In this document: positions 19,037-29,305 of the stretch, in pieces
Position numbering within the stretch: position 1 is the first letter of the stretch
Layout: the number at the start of each line of letters is the position of its first letter
NCBI GenBank assembly: GCA_947501105.1
Contig: CANMUP010000001.1
Span: 434,001-498,000, forward strand
Source of the DNA: an uncultured Flaviramulus sp.
GTDB taxonomy: Bacteria > Bacteroidota > Bacteroidia > Flavobacteriales > Flavobacteriaceae
Direction: 5' to 3'
Length of the DNA stretch: 64,000 bases
Program-made: the position numbers and the translations under genes
Notes under the pieces: model-generated
Database searches by the model: none
Told to the model about the DNA's origin: nothing
Seen by the model: only the letters and a program-made list of their open reading frames with translations

Positions 19037-22000
19037 TTATTTTTGAGTAGATTGAAAAACCTTCAATGAATCATTATTTTTCCCAACAAGCACCGATTTT
19101 TTACCGTTAATATTTATGGTTTTTAAAGATTTAATGTCGCCATTTAATAATAAACCACTTTCATGTGGTGGAAGTATTGAAAATTTATTATCGTCTGTTA
19201 CTTTAATTATTAAACCGTAGCTAGCATCATTTCTTGGTGTTTCGATTTCTGATTGATACATGTTTCCTGCTATTAAAATGTCGTGTTTACCATCGTTATC
19301 AAAATCTGCAATAATCAAATCATTAATTGAAGATATTTGAGCTTGGTTTGGAAGCGCAATACTTTTAAATTGACCATTGCCTTGATTTTCTAGAACTATC
19401 GAGATAAATGTATCTGCTTTTAGATGCAATGATTCTTCCAGTTTTTCTTTTCCATAAACGTCAACCAGTTTAGCTGAGCCAAAATCGTTATAAGTTGGAA
19501 ATTTTTTCTTAATAAAAGGCATCTGGTTAGAGCTACATTCTCTCCCGCGCAATGGAAACAAATGCTCCTGATTATAATACCCTAAAACAATATCATTAGT
19601 GCTATTATTATCAAAATCTGTTGAGAATACTTCAAAAGGCTCTTTTATAGAGGCTTTGTATTTGTAGTTAACCCCTAGATTTCCAATAATATAATCCATA
19701 TCGCCATCATCATCAAAATCAAAGCTTTTAATGCAATTCCACCAACCATTTGAGTTTGGTAACATGTTTTCTTGAAGTAGTAATTGTCCATTTTCATTTT
19801 TGAAGAATGTAATTTCCATCCATTCTCCAACAACGATTAAATCGGTTTGATTATCACCATCAAAATCTGTCCAAATAGCATCGGTTATCATTCCTATTTC
19901 TGATAAATTTGACGCTTTAGAGTTTGTTACATTTTTAAACTGCCCGTTTACATTTTCTAACAAAAAACTTTTCCCGGAATAAGGGTATTTTTGCCCCAAA
20001 AGCCTACTTCCAACAAATATGTCTAAGTCTCCATCTTTATCAAAATCAAAAGGTTTTACACAACTTCCACTTGAATACATTTTTGGAAGTTTAGAGCGAG
20101 TCTTCTTAAAAAGGCCTTTGGTATTTATATATAACCTATCTTGGTACATAGTACTATTTGCAGGCCATTCATTACCACCACTTACAACATAAAGGTCTAA
20201 ATCACCATCAGAATCAACATCAAAAAACGCAGCACCTATATCTTCATAGGCCTTATCTGTATTCCATGTGTTTACATTTGATTTTCTAAATGTTCCGCTA
20301 CCATTTTGCAAATACATTGCTCCAGGGTAATCTTTTGCTCCACCTACATAAAAATCGTCTAACCCATCACCGTTTAAATCTCCAACGGCTAATGCTGGTC
20401 CAAATTGAGACATTTTATGTGGTAATAAGCTTTCTTTTTCAAAATCATCATGCTCGTTTTCTGAGTGTTTGTGTTTTAATTTTGTTTTATTTGTTATGTC
20501 TTTAATTAATGTAGAATAATTAGGATTAGAAGATTGCTGATGTTTCGCATCGTTATAATTTATTAGAATTCTTTTATTTGTTGAAATGTTTTCAATGATT
20601 TGTGACTTACCATCTGGCCATGTAACAATAACTCTTTCAGCAGTTTTTAATGTGTCTAAACCAACATGTAAAATAGGCTCTACAGATGATTGATAGCCTC
20701 TTGTTGGATAATTTTCTAAGTGCTGAAAACCTGTTTTTGTTTCAATTTTTATATGGGTACCTACACCAAAAGGGTTTTTAGGCTGACCTTTAAATAGAAA
20801 TTGAAGGTGATTCCCGTTAGAATTATTTTTTAATATAGAGGCTTTTTCATCAATATTATTTACAACCAAATCTAAATCACCGTCATTATCTAAATCGGCA
20901 TATGATGCACCGTTTGAAAAGGAAGGTTTTGTAATTCCCCAAGTGTTATTTGATTTAGTAAATGTTAAATCGCCATTGTTTTTAAAAAGATAGTTAAGTG
21001 TTTTGCGCTGAGGTGTTTTTTGAACTAACTCTTCTACAACCGAAGACATCTTTTCTTTATTTTTTTTGGCTTGCTCTAGGCGTTTAAGTTTATACTTTCT
21101 AAAGTCATTATTTCTAAAATCTCTTTTTAAACCGTTAGACACAAATAAATCTTTTAGGCCATCATTATCAAAGTCTGCAAAAAGAGGAGCCCAACTCCAA
21201 TCGGTACTTGATACACCAGCTAGTTGTGCTATATCACTAAACTTAGAACCCCCATTATTAAGTTGTAAGTTATTATACATGTACTGATAATGAAACCCTT
21301 TATTTACAGCATGATTAAAAGCCTTGGGATTCATGCCACTCATACTTGTTTTTATACCATAATTATCTTCTGCTACCATATCTAGTGTCATAACATCTAA
21401 TAAACCATCATTATTGAAATCGGCTATATCTGTACCCATAGAAAAGTTTGATACGTGCTGAAATGAAGATTTTAAAGCTTCAGAGAACGTACCGTTCTGG
21501 TTATTATAATATAAGTAGTCATGTTCTATATAATCATTAGAAACATAAATATCAGGCCAACCATCTTGATTTAAATCGCCAATAGAAACACCCAAACCAA
21601 AACCTAATGAATTTTGAATGATTCCAGCCTGTTTCGAAATATCTGTGAATTTTCCATTATCGTTTCTGTACAACTTATCTCCAACAAGCTCGTTGTTATC
21701 ATTCTTAAAGTTTTCAGGATTATTAGTGTTTACAGGTGTTACATTATGATTTAGAAGAAACATATCTAAATCTCCATCTTTATCAAAATCAAAAAATGAA
21801 GCTTGTGTGCTATAGCCTGAAAAATTTAAACCATATATGGCAGCCGACTCTGTAAATGTTCCATTCTTATTGTTAAGAAACAATTCATTTTCTCTGTTTT
21901 TCGCTTTGCCTTTTCCCGATTTACAAACATAAATATCTAGCCAGCCATCAGCATTTATATCAATCATGGTAACCCCTGTTGTCCAACCAAAAGAGCCTTT

Positions 22001-22357
22001 TACCTTTGCTTTATTTGTAATGTCTTCGAATTTAAAACCTCCTTTGTTTAAATAAAGTTTGTTGTCTTTTAAGTTTGAAGTAAAATAAATATCAGCCAAA
22101 CCATCATTATTAATATCTCCAATAGCAACACCACCACCATTATAAAAATATTCATATACCATACTATTCATGGCACTGTTTTCTGGTATTTCGTTGATGA
22201 AATTTATACCACTTTCATTAGCCTGAACCTCTGTGAATAATGTAAAACTAGTATCTTCTTTTTGAAAGGTTTCTTTATTTGAAGTCTTCTTACAAGAAAA
22301 CATAAACAAGCTTAAAAAGAAGATTAATAGCTTTATTGACGGATAATATCTAATCAT
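19037..22357 (-). CDS. CRTAC1-like VCBS/FG-GAP repeat lipoprotein with ASPIC/UnbV-like region
   Basis: Many 'DFDNDGxxDIxxxN/G' repeats, 'VGTHIKIETKTGFQHLENYPTRGYQSSVEPILHVGLD...VIVTWPDGKSQ' (UnbV/ASPIC); lipobox 'LFMFSCKK'; start moved to Met at 22357. Confidence 0.85.
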   Translation of the reverse strand: MIRYYPSIKLLIFFLSLFMFSCKKTSNKETFQKEDTSFTLFTEVQANESGINFINEIPENSAMNSMVYEYFYNGGGVAIGDINNDGLADIYFTSNLKDNKLYLNKGGFKFEDITNKAKVKGSFGWTTGVTMIDINADGWLDIYVCKSGKGKAKNRENELFLNNKNGTFTESAAIYGLNFSGYSTQASFFDFDKDGDLDMFLLNHNVTPVNTNNPENFKNDNNELVGDKLYRNDNGKFTDISKQAGIIQNSLGFGLGVSIGDLNQDGWPDIYVSNDYIEHDYLYYNNQNGTFSEALKSSFQHVSNFSMGTDIADFNNDGLLDVMTLDMVAEDNYGIKTSMSGMNPKAFNHAVNKGFHYQYMYNNLQLNNGGSKFSDIAQLAGVSSTDWSWAPLFADFDNDGLKDLFVSNGLKRDFRNNDFRKYKLKRLEQAKKNKEKMSSVVEELVQKTPQRKTLNYLFKNNGDLTFTKSNNTWGITKPSFSNGASYADLDNDGDLDLVVNNIDEKASILKNNSNGNHLQFLFKGQPKNPFGVGTHIKIETKTGFQHLENYPTRGYQSSVEPILHVGLDTLKTAERVIVTWPDGKSQIIENISTNKRILINYNDAKHQQSSNPNYSTLIKDITNKTKLKHKHSENEHDDFEKESLLPHKMSQFGPALAVGDLNGDGLDDFYVGGAKDYPGAMYLQNGSGTFRKSNVNTWNTDKAYEDIGAAFFDVDSDGDLDLYVVSGGNEWPANSTMYQDRLYINTKGLFKKTRSKLPKMYSSGSCVKPFDFDKDGDLDIFVGSRLLGQKYPYSGKSFLLENVNGQFKNVTNSKASNLSEIGMITDAIWTDFDGDNQTDLIVVGEWMEITFFKNENGQLLLQENMLPNSNGWWNCIKSFDFDDDGDMDYIIGNLGVNYKYKASIKEPFEVFSTDFDNNSTNDIVLGYYNQEHLFPLRGRECSSNQMPFIKKKFPTYNDFGSAKLVDVYGKEKLEESLHLKADTFISIVLENQGNGQFKSIALPNQAQISSINDLIIADFDNDGKHDILIAGNMYQSEIETPRNDASYGLIIKVTDDNKFSILPPHESGLLLNGDIKSLKTININGKKSVLVGKNNDSLKVFQSTQK

Positions 22358-22390
22358 TAAAAAGGGTTTAACAAGCATAAAAATAAAAAA

Positions 22391-22419
22391 CACCTAGGAA
22401 TATAGTTAATCCCTAGGTG
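22391..22419. terminator. Hairpin with T-run (on minus strand) after susD-like gene
   Basis: CACCTAGG aatatagttaatc CCTAGGTG; on the minus strand followed by TTTTTTATTTTT. Confidence 0.65.
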
Positions 22420-22466
22420 CTTTCAGTTAAGAAACTATTTAAAAACTAACTCTATAATTTAAGTTT

Positions 22467-23987
22467 TTACCAACCAGGGTTTGGGTTTAAATTGGTATTT
22501 ATATTTATTTCTTGTAGAGGTATAGGAAACACTATATGCTTGTCTTGAAAATTCTCAGCAAATGGTTTGTTATGAGCTTCCAAAGTGGTTTTAATAGATT
22601 CTGTAGCGGCGGCACCTCTTTGCCATCTATACAAATCAAACCAGCGTATGCCAAATTCCATCGCGAGTTCTACAGGGCGCTCATGATGGCGTATTTGTGT
22701 TCGTAACTCGTCTTTAGTCATCACACCTAAATCTACAGCATTTCCACGTTGCCTTACAATATTAACTTGATCTATCGCTAAGCCCGTTTTATTGTTTTCA
22801 TTTAAAGCTTCAGCATACATAAGTAATACATCAGCATAACGAATTACAGATAAGTTCGTTCCGTTATAGAAATTTGTATCTTGATTAAAGGCATACTTTT
22901 TAAAATATTTTGGATGATTTAAATCAGCTTGAACTGTTGCATAAGATACTACAGCATCGTCAGCTCTACTATACATTTCTGAGTTAGGATCATCAAAAAA
23001 GATACTTTCGTAAGCACGATCACTAATTTCTCCACCTGCTGTTAAATCAGTTTTCATTTCATCAACTAACCATTGCGATGGATAAAATAATTCCCAGCCA
23101 CCAAATGCGTAAGGAGATACTTGGAAATTAAATACTTGGCGTTCGTCATTTCCATTAGAGCGGTCTCCTGTAAATTGAATTTCAAAAACACTTTCGCTAC
23201 CGTTTTCAGCATTTCCATTAAAGTTATCGGCATAATTTGGTAATAATGAATATCCCATACCTGTAACTTCTTGTAATTTAGTTTCGGCTTCTCCCCATTT
23301 TTCTTGAAACAAATATACTTTTCCTAACAGTGCTTTGGCTGCTCCTTGAGTAGCTCTACCTTTCCACTCTGCAGGATAACTAGTTGGTAAACCTGTTTCT
23401 GCCTCAGTAAGATCTGTTTCTATTTGTGCCCAAACTGCTGAAGGTGCTGCTTGACTAGGAAATAAATCAGCCGTATCACCACTAAACGTAGTTATTAGTG
23501 GTACATTTTCAAAACCAGTTACTAACCAAAAATAGTAGTATGCTCTTAAAAATTTAGCTTCAGCAATAAGATTGTTTTTAACATCACTTGACAAGGCTTC
23601 CATTTCTGGTACCTTTTGCAAAATTTGATTAGCTCTACCAATTCCAGCATAACTTGCTCGCCATATATTATAAGGTCCGCTCTCTTCTGTTGTATTTGTA
23701 AAACTAGCTAATGAACGCCCATAAGTTTCAGCTGTATTATTAACAACATCATCAGCTCTATATGACATAGCTGTGTACATTTCTTCAAAAAACGCCCATT
23801 TACTTCCAGTGGCACTTTGCATGGCACCATAAGCTGCTGTTAAAGCTTGCATAGCATGATCTTCAGTTTGCCAAAAACTTTCTTCAGTTAAAACTTCTTT
23901 GTTTTCAACATTAATAAAATCATCGCTACATGAATTTAAAAATCCTATGAAGAATACGATTATAATTATATATCTAATTTTTTTCAT
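22467..23987 (-). CDS. RagB/SusD family nutrient-uptake outer membrane lipoprotein
   Basis: 'GFLNSCSDDFINVENKEVLTEESFW', 'AEAKFLRAYYYFWLV', 'RYADVLLMYAEALNE', C-terminal 'VFPIPLQEININTNLNPNPGW'. Confidence 0.95.
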   Translation of the reverse strand: MKKIRYIIIIVFFIGFLNSCSDDFINVENKEVLTEESFWQTEDHAMQALTAAYGAMQSATGSKWAFFEEMYTAMSYRADDVVNNTAETYGRSLASFTNTTEESGPYNIWRASYAGIGRANQILQKVPEMEALSSDVKNNLIAEAKFLRAYYYFWLVTGFENVPLITTFSGDTADLFPSQAAPSAVWAQIETDLTEAETGLPTSYPAEWKGRATQGAAKALLGKVYLFQEKWGEAETKLQEVTGMGYSLLPNYADNFNGNAENGSESVFEIQFTGDRSNGNDERQVFNFQVSPYAFGGWELFYPSQWLVDEMKTDLTAGGEISDRAYESIFFDDPNSEMYSRADDAVVSYATVQADLNHPKYFKKYAFNQDTNFYNGTNLSVIRYADVLLMYAEALNENNKTGLAIDQVNIVRQRGNAVDLGVMTKDELRTQIRHHERPVELAMEFGIRWFDLYRWQRGAAATESIKTTLEAHNKPFAENFQDKHIVFPIPLQEININTNLNPNPGW

Positions 23988-24012
23988 TGTTCTATTTTTT
24001 AAATTTTTTAAA

Positions 24013-27000
24013 CTACAGTGATAGATTTACACCTAATATGAACGATTTAGATAATGGATAAAACCCTCTATCAACACCTCTTGTAAATGTGCCTCCATTT
24101 GCAAGACCTGGATCGAAACCTGAATAATCTGTAATTGTAAATAAATTACTTGCAGTTACATATATTCTAGCATTTGATATGGCTATTTTAGATGTTACAG
24201 TTTCAGGTAATGTGTATCCTATTTGAATATTTTTTAATCTAAAGTAAGACCCGTCTTCTAAGAAATAACTTGAAGGACGTATATTGTTATTTGGATCTCC
24301 AAACACATTTCTAGGAATATTTGAACCCGTATTTTGTGGCGTCCATGCATTTACTAAGTCTGCAGACATATTTTGTCTGTCAGATCTGTACAACCACATT
24401 TTCATACCGTTAAAAATATCATTGCCTTGTGTTCCTTGAAAGAATAAACTAGCATCAAAGTTTTTGTATTTAGCATTAAAATTAATTCCGTATTCAAAAT
24501 CGGGTAATCCGCTTCCAAAATAGCGTTTGTCTTCATCACCTAAAGACCCGTTGCCACTAATATCTGTAAACCTTAAATCTCCTGGAGATGCATCAGGTTG
24601 AACGCCATGAGCATCAATTTCTGCTTGAGTTTGGAAAATTCCATCCGCTTCAAATAAATAAAAACGCCCAATTTCTCCACCAACTTCTGTTCTTGTAGTA
24701 GGGAAGTTGTTAAACTCAATAAAACCATCTGTAAAGGATTCATTAGCAATCCCTAGTTTAGTAACTTTATTTTTTGAACTACTTATGTTTGCTGAAACAT
24801 CAAAAGTAAAATCTTTATCAGAATCACTACTATAGCTAAGTGATAACCCCCAACCTTTATTTTCTAAATTCCCTCCATTTGTTAATGGGAAAGATGTAAT
24901 TCCTGATGATGCCGGAATAGGCACAGATACTAACATATCTGTTGTTTTTGAAATAAAGTAATCAAAGGTTGCTTTAATACGGTTATTTAAAAGCCCTAAG
25001 TCTATACCAATATTAGTAGTAGATGTTTCTTCCCACTGTATGTCTGGTGTAGGCAAAGATGTAGCAATAGCACCGACTAAAACATTTTGACTTACTCCTT
25101 CTCCAAAAGGATAGTTTAATTGTTGGCCACCAGAACCAATTCTAGCTAAAAACAGATGGTCACCAATTAATTGGTTCCCTAAAGTACCATAACTAAAACG
25201 CGGTTTTATTTGGCTAAACAAATCTGATTCAAAAAAGTCTTCATTGTGTAATGCCCAACCTAAAGATAAAGAATAAAAATTACCATACTTATTGTCTGGA
25301 CCAAAACGAGAAGACCCATCACGTCTTACACTACCTTGAAGGTAGTATTTATTCTTATAGTCATAATTTATACGACCAAAATAAGATTGCAATGTACTTG
25401 TAGAATTAAACCCAAAAGAAGATTCGTCGCCTATTCCTGCACTAAGTGCCTTTAACTGATCAGATGCTAAAGTATTGTTGGATCCGCCAACTGATCTAAA
25501 CTGGCTCTTTTCTCTTGACACACCTAATAACACATCAATGTCATGTTCACCAAAAGCTTTACGATAATTTAATGTATTGTTTAACGTCCACTCATTAGTT
25601 CTTGATCTTGATTCATTTAAAAGAGGATTATCATTTGTTGCTTGAGGGCCAAAATTATATGTTGGTAAGAAAAATGAAAAATGCGTATTCTCTACATTAG
25701 CACCATATTGAAACTTATAAGTTAAGCCATCAATAATTTTTAAATCTGCTGCGATATTAAACTGCATATAGTCATCTTGATTTATTCTGTCTGTTAATTC
25801 GCCTTCACCAATTGGATTTCCTGAGCCTAAACTTGCTGCAGGTGAAGCAAACCCATTAATTGCACTTGAATCATAAATAGCTTTATGAGGGAGTTGTGTA
25901 TATACTTGAAGAAATGGAGAAAAACTGGCATTTCCTCCTCCAATAGGTTCAAAAATACCTCGTGTATTTTCTCTAGTGTAACTAATTCCAGGAGATAATT
26001 TTAGACGGCCATCAAGTAAATTGAAGTCCATATTTAAACGAGTGCTCAATCTATCAAACCCAGTATTAACTACTGTTCCAGAATTATCAAAATATCCTGC
26101 AGAAAAGTTGTAATTCATCTTTTCTGTTCCGCCAGATATTCCAATATCATGTTTTTGTTCAAAGGCTGTATCAATATATGATCCCACCCAATCAGAATCA
26201 GCATAGCTTCCACCATCTGTTAAATATGGTGCGGGAGTTGCTCCTGCATTAGTGTATGCCTCTAATTTAATTTGATCATGTTGGCTTCTATTTGCAACAT
26301 CAACATTGTCTTTTACAGATTGCGTGCTCAAATATGAACTAACAGTTACTCTAGGTTCTCCAGTTTTACCTCTTTTAGTGGTAACAATAACAACCCCATT
26401 TGATGCTCTTGAACCATAAATAGTTGCAGCAGACGCATCTTTTAAGATACTTATATTAGCAATGTCTGCTGGGTTTATGTAAGATAAATCTCCAGGAATA
26501 CCATCAATAACATATAAAGGATTATTATTTCCAATAGTTCCTAAACCTCTAATTCTAATCACAGGATCGCTTCCAGGTGCACCACTAGCGACTGCTACAT
26601 TAACGCCGGCAACTTGCCCTTGTAAAGACGATGCAATATCTGCAGTTGGAATTTTTTGAAGTTCTGCAACATCTACTGATGTAATTGCCGCAGTTACTTC
26701 TTCTCTTTTTTGAGTACCAAAGCCAACTAAAACAATTTCGTCTAAGCTTTCAGCATTTTCTTCTAAAGATACATTTATTGACGTTTGATTTCCTACGACA
26801 ATTTCTTTAGTTAAAAACCCTAAAAAACTGTAAACTAACACAGTTTGTTGATTTGGTACTTCAATAGAATAATTCCCTTCGAAGTCAGTTTGAACTCCTA
26901 CGGTTTGATTACTTTTAATAGTAACTGTTGCTCCTGGAAGTGGTATTCCAGCATTATCAGTAACAGTTCCGGTTACTACAATACTTTGAGAAAAAGCGCT

Positions 27001-27090
27001 AGAAGTAAACCCAAGTGTTACAAACATAAAAAGCAATAAAAACAGACCGTTAAAAGAATGCTTTTGGTTTTTTGATTGTTTTTTTTTCAT
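24013..27090 (-). CDS. SusC/RagA family TonB-dependent outer membrane transporter
   Basis: Carboxypeptidase-like N-domain 'VTGTVTDNAGIPLPGATVTIK', 'VLVGFGTQKREEVTAAITSV', 'NNNPLYVIDGIPGDLSYINPADIANISILKDASAATIYGSRASNGVVIVTTK'. Confidence 0.96.
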   Translation of the reverse strand: MKKKQSKNQKHSFNGLFLLLFMFVTLGFTSSAFSQSIVVTGTVTDNAGIPLPGATVTIKSNQTVGVQTDFEGNYSIEVPNQQTVLVYSFLGFLTKEIVVGNQTSINVSLEENAESLDEIVLVGFGTQKREEVTAAITSVDVAELQKIPTADIASSLQGQVAGVNVAVASGAPGSDPVIRIRGLGTIGNNNPLYVIDGIPGDLSYINPADIANISILKDASAATIYGSRASNGVVIVTTKRGKTGEPRVTVSSYLSTQSVKDNVDVANRSQHDQIKLEAYTNAGATPAPYLTDGGSYADSDWVGSYIDTAFEQKHDIGISGGTEKMNYNFSAGYFDNSGTVVNTGFDRLSTRLNMDFNLLDGRLKLSPGISYTRENTRGIFEPIGGGNASFSPFLQVYTQLPHKAIYDSSAINGFASPAASLGSGNPIGEGELTDRINQDDYMQFNIAADLKIIDGLTYKFQYGANVENTHFSFFLPTYNFGPQATNDNPLLNESRSRTNEWTLNNTLNYRKAFGEHDIDVLLGVSREKSQFRSVGGSNNTLASDQLKALSAGIGDESSFGFNSTSTLQSYFGRINYDYKNKYYLQGSVRRDGSSRFGPDNKYGNFYSLSLGWALHNEDFFESDLFSQIKPRFSYGTLGNQLIGDHLFLARIGSGGQQLNYPFGEGVSQNVLVGAIATSLPTPDIQWEETSTTNIGIDLGLLNNRIKATFDYFISKTTDMLVSVPIPASSGITSFPLTNGGNLENKGWGLSLSYSSDSDKDFTFDVSANISSSKNKVTKLGIANESFTDGFIEFNNFPTTRTEVGGEIGRFYLFEADGIFQTQAEIDAHGVQPDASPGDLRFTDISGNGSLGDEDKRYFGSGLPDFEYGINFNAKYKNFDASLFFQGTQGNDIFNGMKMWLYRSDRQNMSADLVNAWTPQNTGSNIPRNVFGDPNNNIRPSSYFLEDGSYFRLKNIQIGYTLPETVTSKIAISNARIYVTASNLFTITDYSGFDPGLANGGTFTRGVDRGFYPLSKSFILGVNLSL

Positions 27091-27192
27091 ATTAATAGTT
27101 TATTTGTTAGTCAGAACTCGGCACAGTAAGATTGAGTGCGAGCTTAAGTGTTATCAAATATTGAACTATTTTCAGATAAAACCTTAAAATCT

Positions 27193-27209
27193 ACCTTTAC
27201 TTGACCTTT
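27193..27209 (-). promoter_or_regulatory. Shared 17-nt putative regulator site upstream of susC
   Basis: Reverse complement AAAGGTCAAGTAAAGGT, identical to 29210-29226(+). Confidence 0.65.
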
Positions 27210-27382
27210 ACATTTTGTTTAAATGTCTTTTTTAAAAAATATTTAACAAGAATGATAATTAAATAAGTGTATGGTTATTGTTTAGGTGTAATGGCTTGAA
27301 TTACGAAGTAAAATGCTTAAAATTAAAGACTTTGACTAAATGAACAAACAGTTAAAAGAAGAGTATAATTGCTTTTGAGAGC

Positions 27383-29101
27383 CTAAACATTTTCTAAAAA
27401 ACTAACAAGGTTGTCTTTTGTGTTTAAATTCAATTTTTTTCTTAATCGATGCCTACCAATTTCTACAGAATTTAAAGAAATATTATTAATATTGGCTATT
27501 TCTTTAGAGCTCAGTTTAAGTTTAACTTGTACTGCTAGCTGTATATCTTTATTAGTTAAGTGAGGGTACTTTTCTTTAATCCTAAATAAAAACTCACTTT
27601 GAAGTGTTTCAACATTTGTGTGGAATCTCTGTATGTCTTCGTTAAAGTCAAACTTAAAGGTATATTCTTTTATGAGTGTGTTAATGTGTTTTTTTAATTG
27701 ATTTATATCAGTAAAATTTAAGCCTTTTAACGATTTTGTAAGATCTTTATATATGGATGTTCTTTGTGATATAAATAAAGCTAAATTTGTTAGCTCTTTC
27801 ATTCTAAACTCTAATTTATGTTCAAGGTTTTCTCGCAAGAGAGATTGTGTTTTTAGTTTTTCTTTTGATAACCTATTACCTTGATCGTAAATAGCCTTTT
27901 TCTTTTTTATATTATTCCAAAGTGATACTATAACAAGAATTGCAATAATTACAGATAGTATTGAACCAATTAATAATGATTCCCTCTTTTGCGCTTCTAA
28001 GTTTCTTTGTTGTTCTAATAGTTTAATTTCAGACTCTCTTCGCTCTGCTTCATAAAGCGTTCTCATTTCTGTTAATTTTTCACTTTTATTATTGGAAAAA
28101 ATTTCTGATTTCGCTTCAGCGTGCTTTTTGTAGTTTAAGAGTGCTTCTTTGTAATCTCCAATTGCTAAATAATAATCAGACAAAATTCTATCATTCTCAA
28201 CAATCCATTCTTTATTATCCATCAACCCTTCCATGATTAATCGTGACTCTTTTAATAATGAATAACACTTCTTATAGTCTCCAAGCTTTAAATGTACAAT
28301 TGATAGTTCATTTAAGATATCTACTTTATTTTGTAAATCTTTAATTTGATTTGAAATATCTAAAGAAGACTCTAAAAAATCTTTTGCATAATCAAGTTCA
28401 TTAATCTTGCGATAGCAAATTCCCATATTTTTCATGGTTTCGGCAATTCTATCTTTATTGTTAAACTCTTTTTTTAGCTCTAAAGATTGCTTAAAAAAAG
28501 ACAAAGCTAAATTGCAATCTCCCTTATGTTCATGAATTAAACCAATGCTATTGTAGCTATAAGCAATGCGTTGTTTGTCGTTTATCCTTTCATGTATTTT
28601 TAATGTTTCTGTATGATATTGAAGCGCTTTATCAAAATAGCCAATGTCATAATATAGCCACCCAAGTGTACGTAGCGTAAAGGCTAAATCATAGTCGTTT
28701 CCTATTTCTTTTCTAATTTCTAATGATTGTAGCCCTAGCTGCAATGCCTTATCGTAAAAGTCATTAAACAAATAACCCTGACAAAGGTTAATAAGGGCTA
28801 GTCCTTCTTGACTTTTATCGTTAAACTCTAAAGATAATTGCAAAGCTTCATTTGCATATTCTATTGTTTTATCTGGGTTTATAGACCAATATATTTCTGC
28901 AACCCTGTTTAGTAATGGTATTTTATCTTTACCAGTTGAGTAAGGTAAAATAGTTAATAAACTATCCAGTTCTATTTGAGAATCATTTGGATTTTCGTCC
29001 CAAATATTAGTTTGTGTATGGGCAGTAAACCCTATAAATATTAGTATTAAAAAAATAGATCTCATTATAATGTTTATATAATTTTCCAAATTAATCATCA
29101 C
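27383..29101 (-). CDS. TPR-repeat membrane protein with C-terminal LuxR-type HTH (putative locus regulator)
   Basis: Multiple TPRs, one TM 'LLIGSILSVIIAILVIVSLW', C-terminal 'LTNKDIQLAVQVKLKLSSKEIANINNISLNSVEIGRHRLRKKLNL'. Confidence 0.85.
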   Translation of the reverse strand: MMINLENYINIIMRSIFLILIFIGFTAHTQTNIWDENPNDSQIELDSLLTILPYSTGKDKIPLLNRVAEIYWSINPDKTIEYANEALQLSLEFNDKSQEGLALINLCQGYLFNDFYDKALQLGLQSLEIRKEIGNDYDLAFTLRTLGWLYYDIGYFDKALQYHTETLKIHERINDKQRIAYSYNSIGLIHEHKGDCNLALSFFKQSLELKKEFNNKDRIAETMKNMGICYRKINELDYAKDFLESSLDISNQIKDLQNKVDILNELSIVHLKLGDYKKCYSLLKESRLIMEGLMDNKEWIVENDRILSDYYLAIGDYKEALLNYKKHAEAKSEIFSNNKSEKLTEMRTLYEAERRESEIKLLEQQRNLEAQKRESLLIGSILSVIIAILVIVSLWNNIKKKKAIYDQGNRLSKEKLKTQSLLRENLEHKLEFRMKELTNLALFISQRTSIYKDLTKSLKGLNFTDINQLKKHINTLIKEYTFKFDFNEDIQRFHTNVETLQSEFLFRIKEKYPHLTNKDIQLAVQVKLKLSSKEIANINNISLNSVEIGRHRLRKKLNLNTKDNLVSFLENV

Positions 29102-29209
29102 TTAGTTAATCAATTAATAAGGATTAAATTGTCGACAGTTCGTGTAAAAGTTTGGTGCAAATATCGATATTATTATTGATTAACGTAATTTTTTTAAAAA
29201 ACAAGAATG

Positions 29210-29226
29210 AAAGGTCAAGTAAAGGT
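29210..29226 (+). promoter_or_regulatory. Shared 17-nt putative regulator site upstream of the GH63-like gene
   Basis: AAAGGTCAAGTAAAGGT; two AAAGGT half-sites 11 nt apart. Confidence 0.65.
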
Positions 29227-29305
29227 GATTTTTGAATTATTAAAAAAAAATAATCGAAATTTGTTTTAATAGAGAATTAAGATTTATGACAATCATCAAA
29301 CTAAT

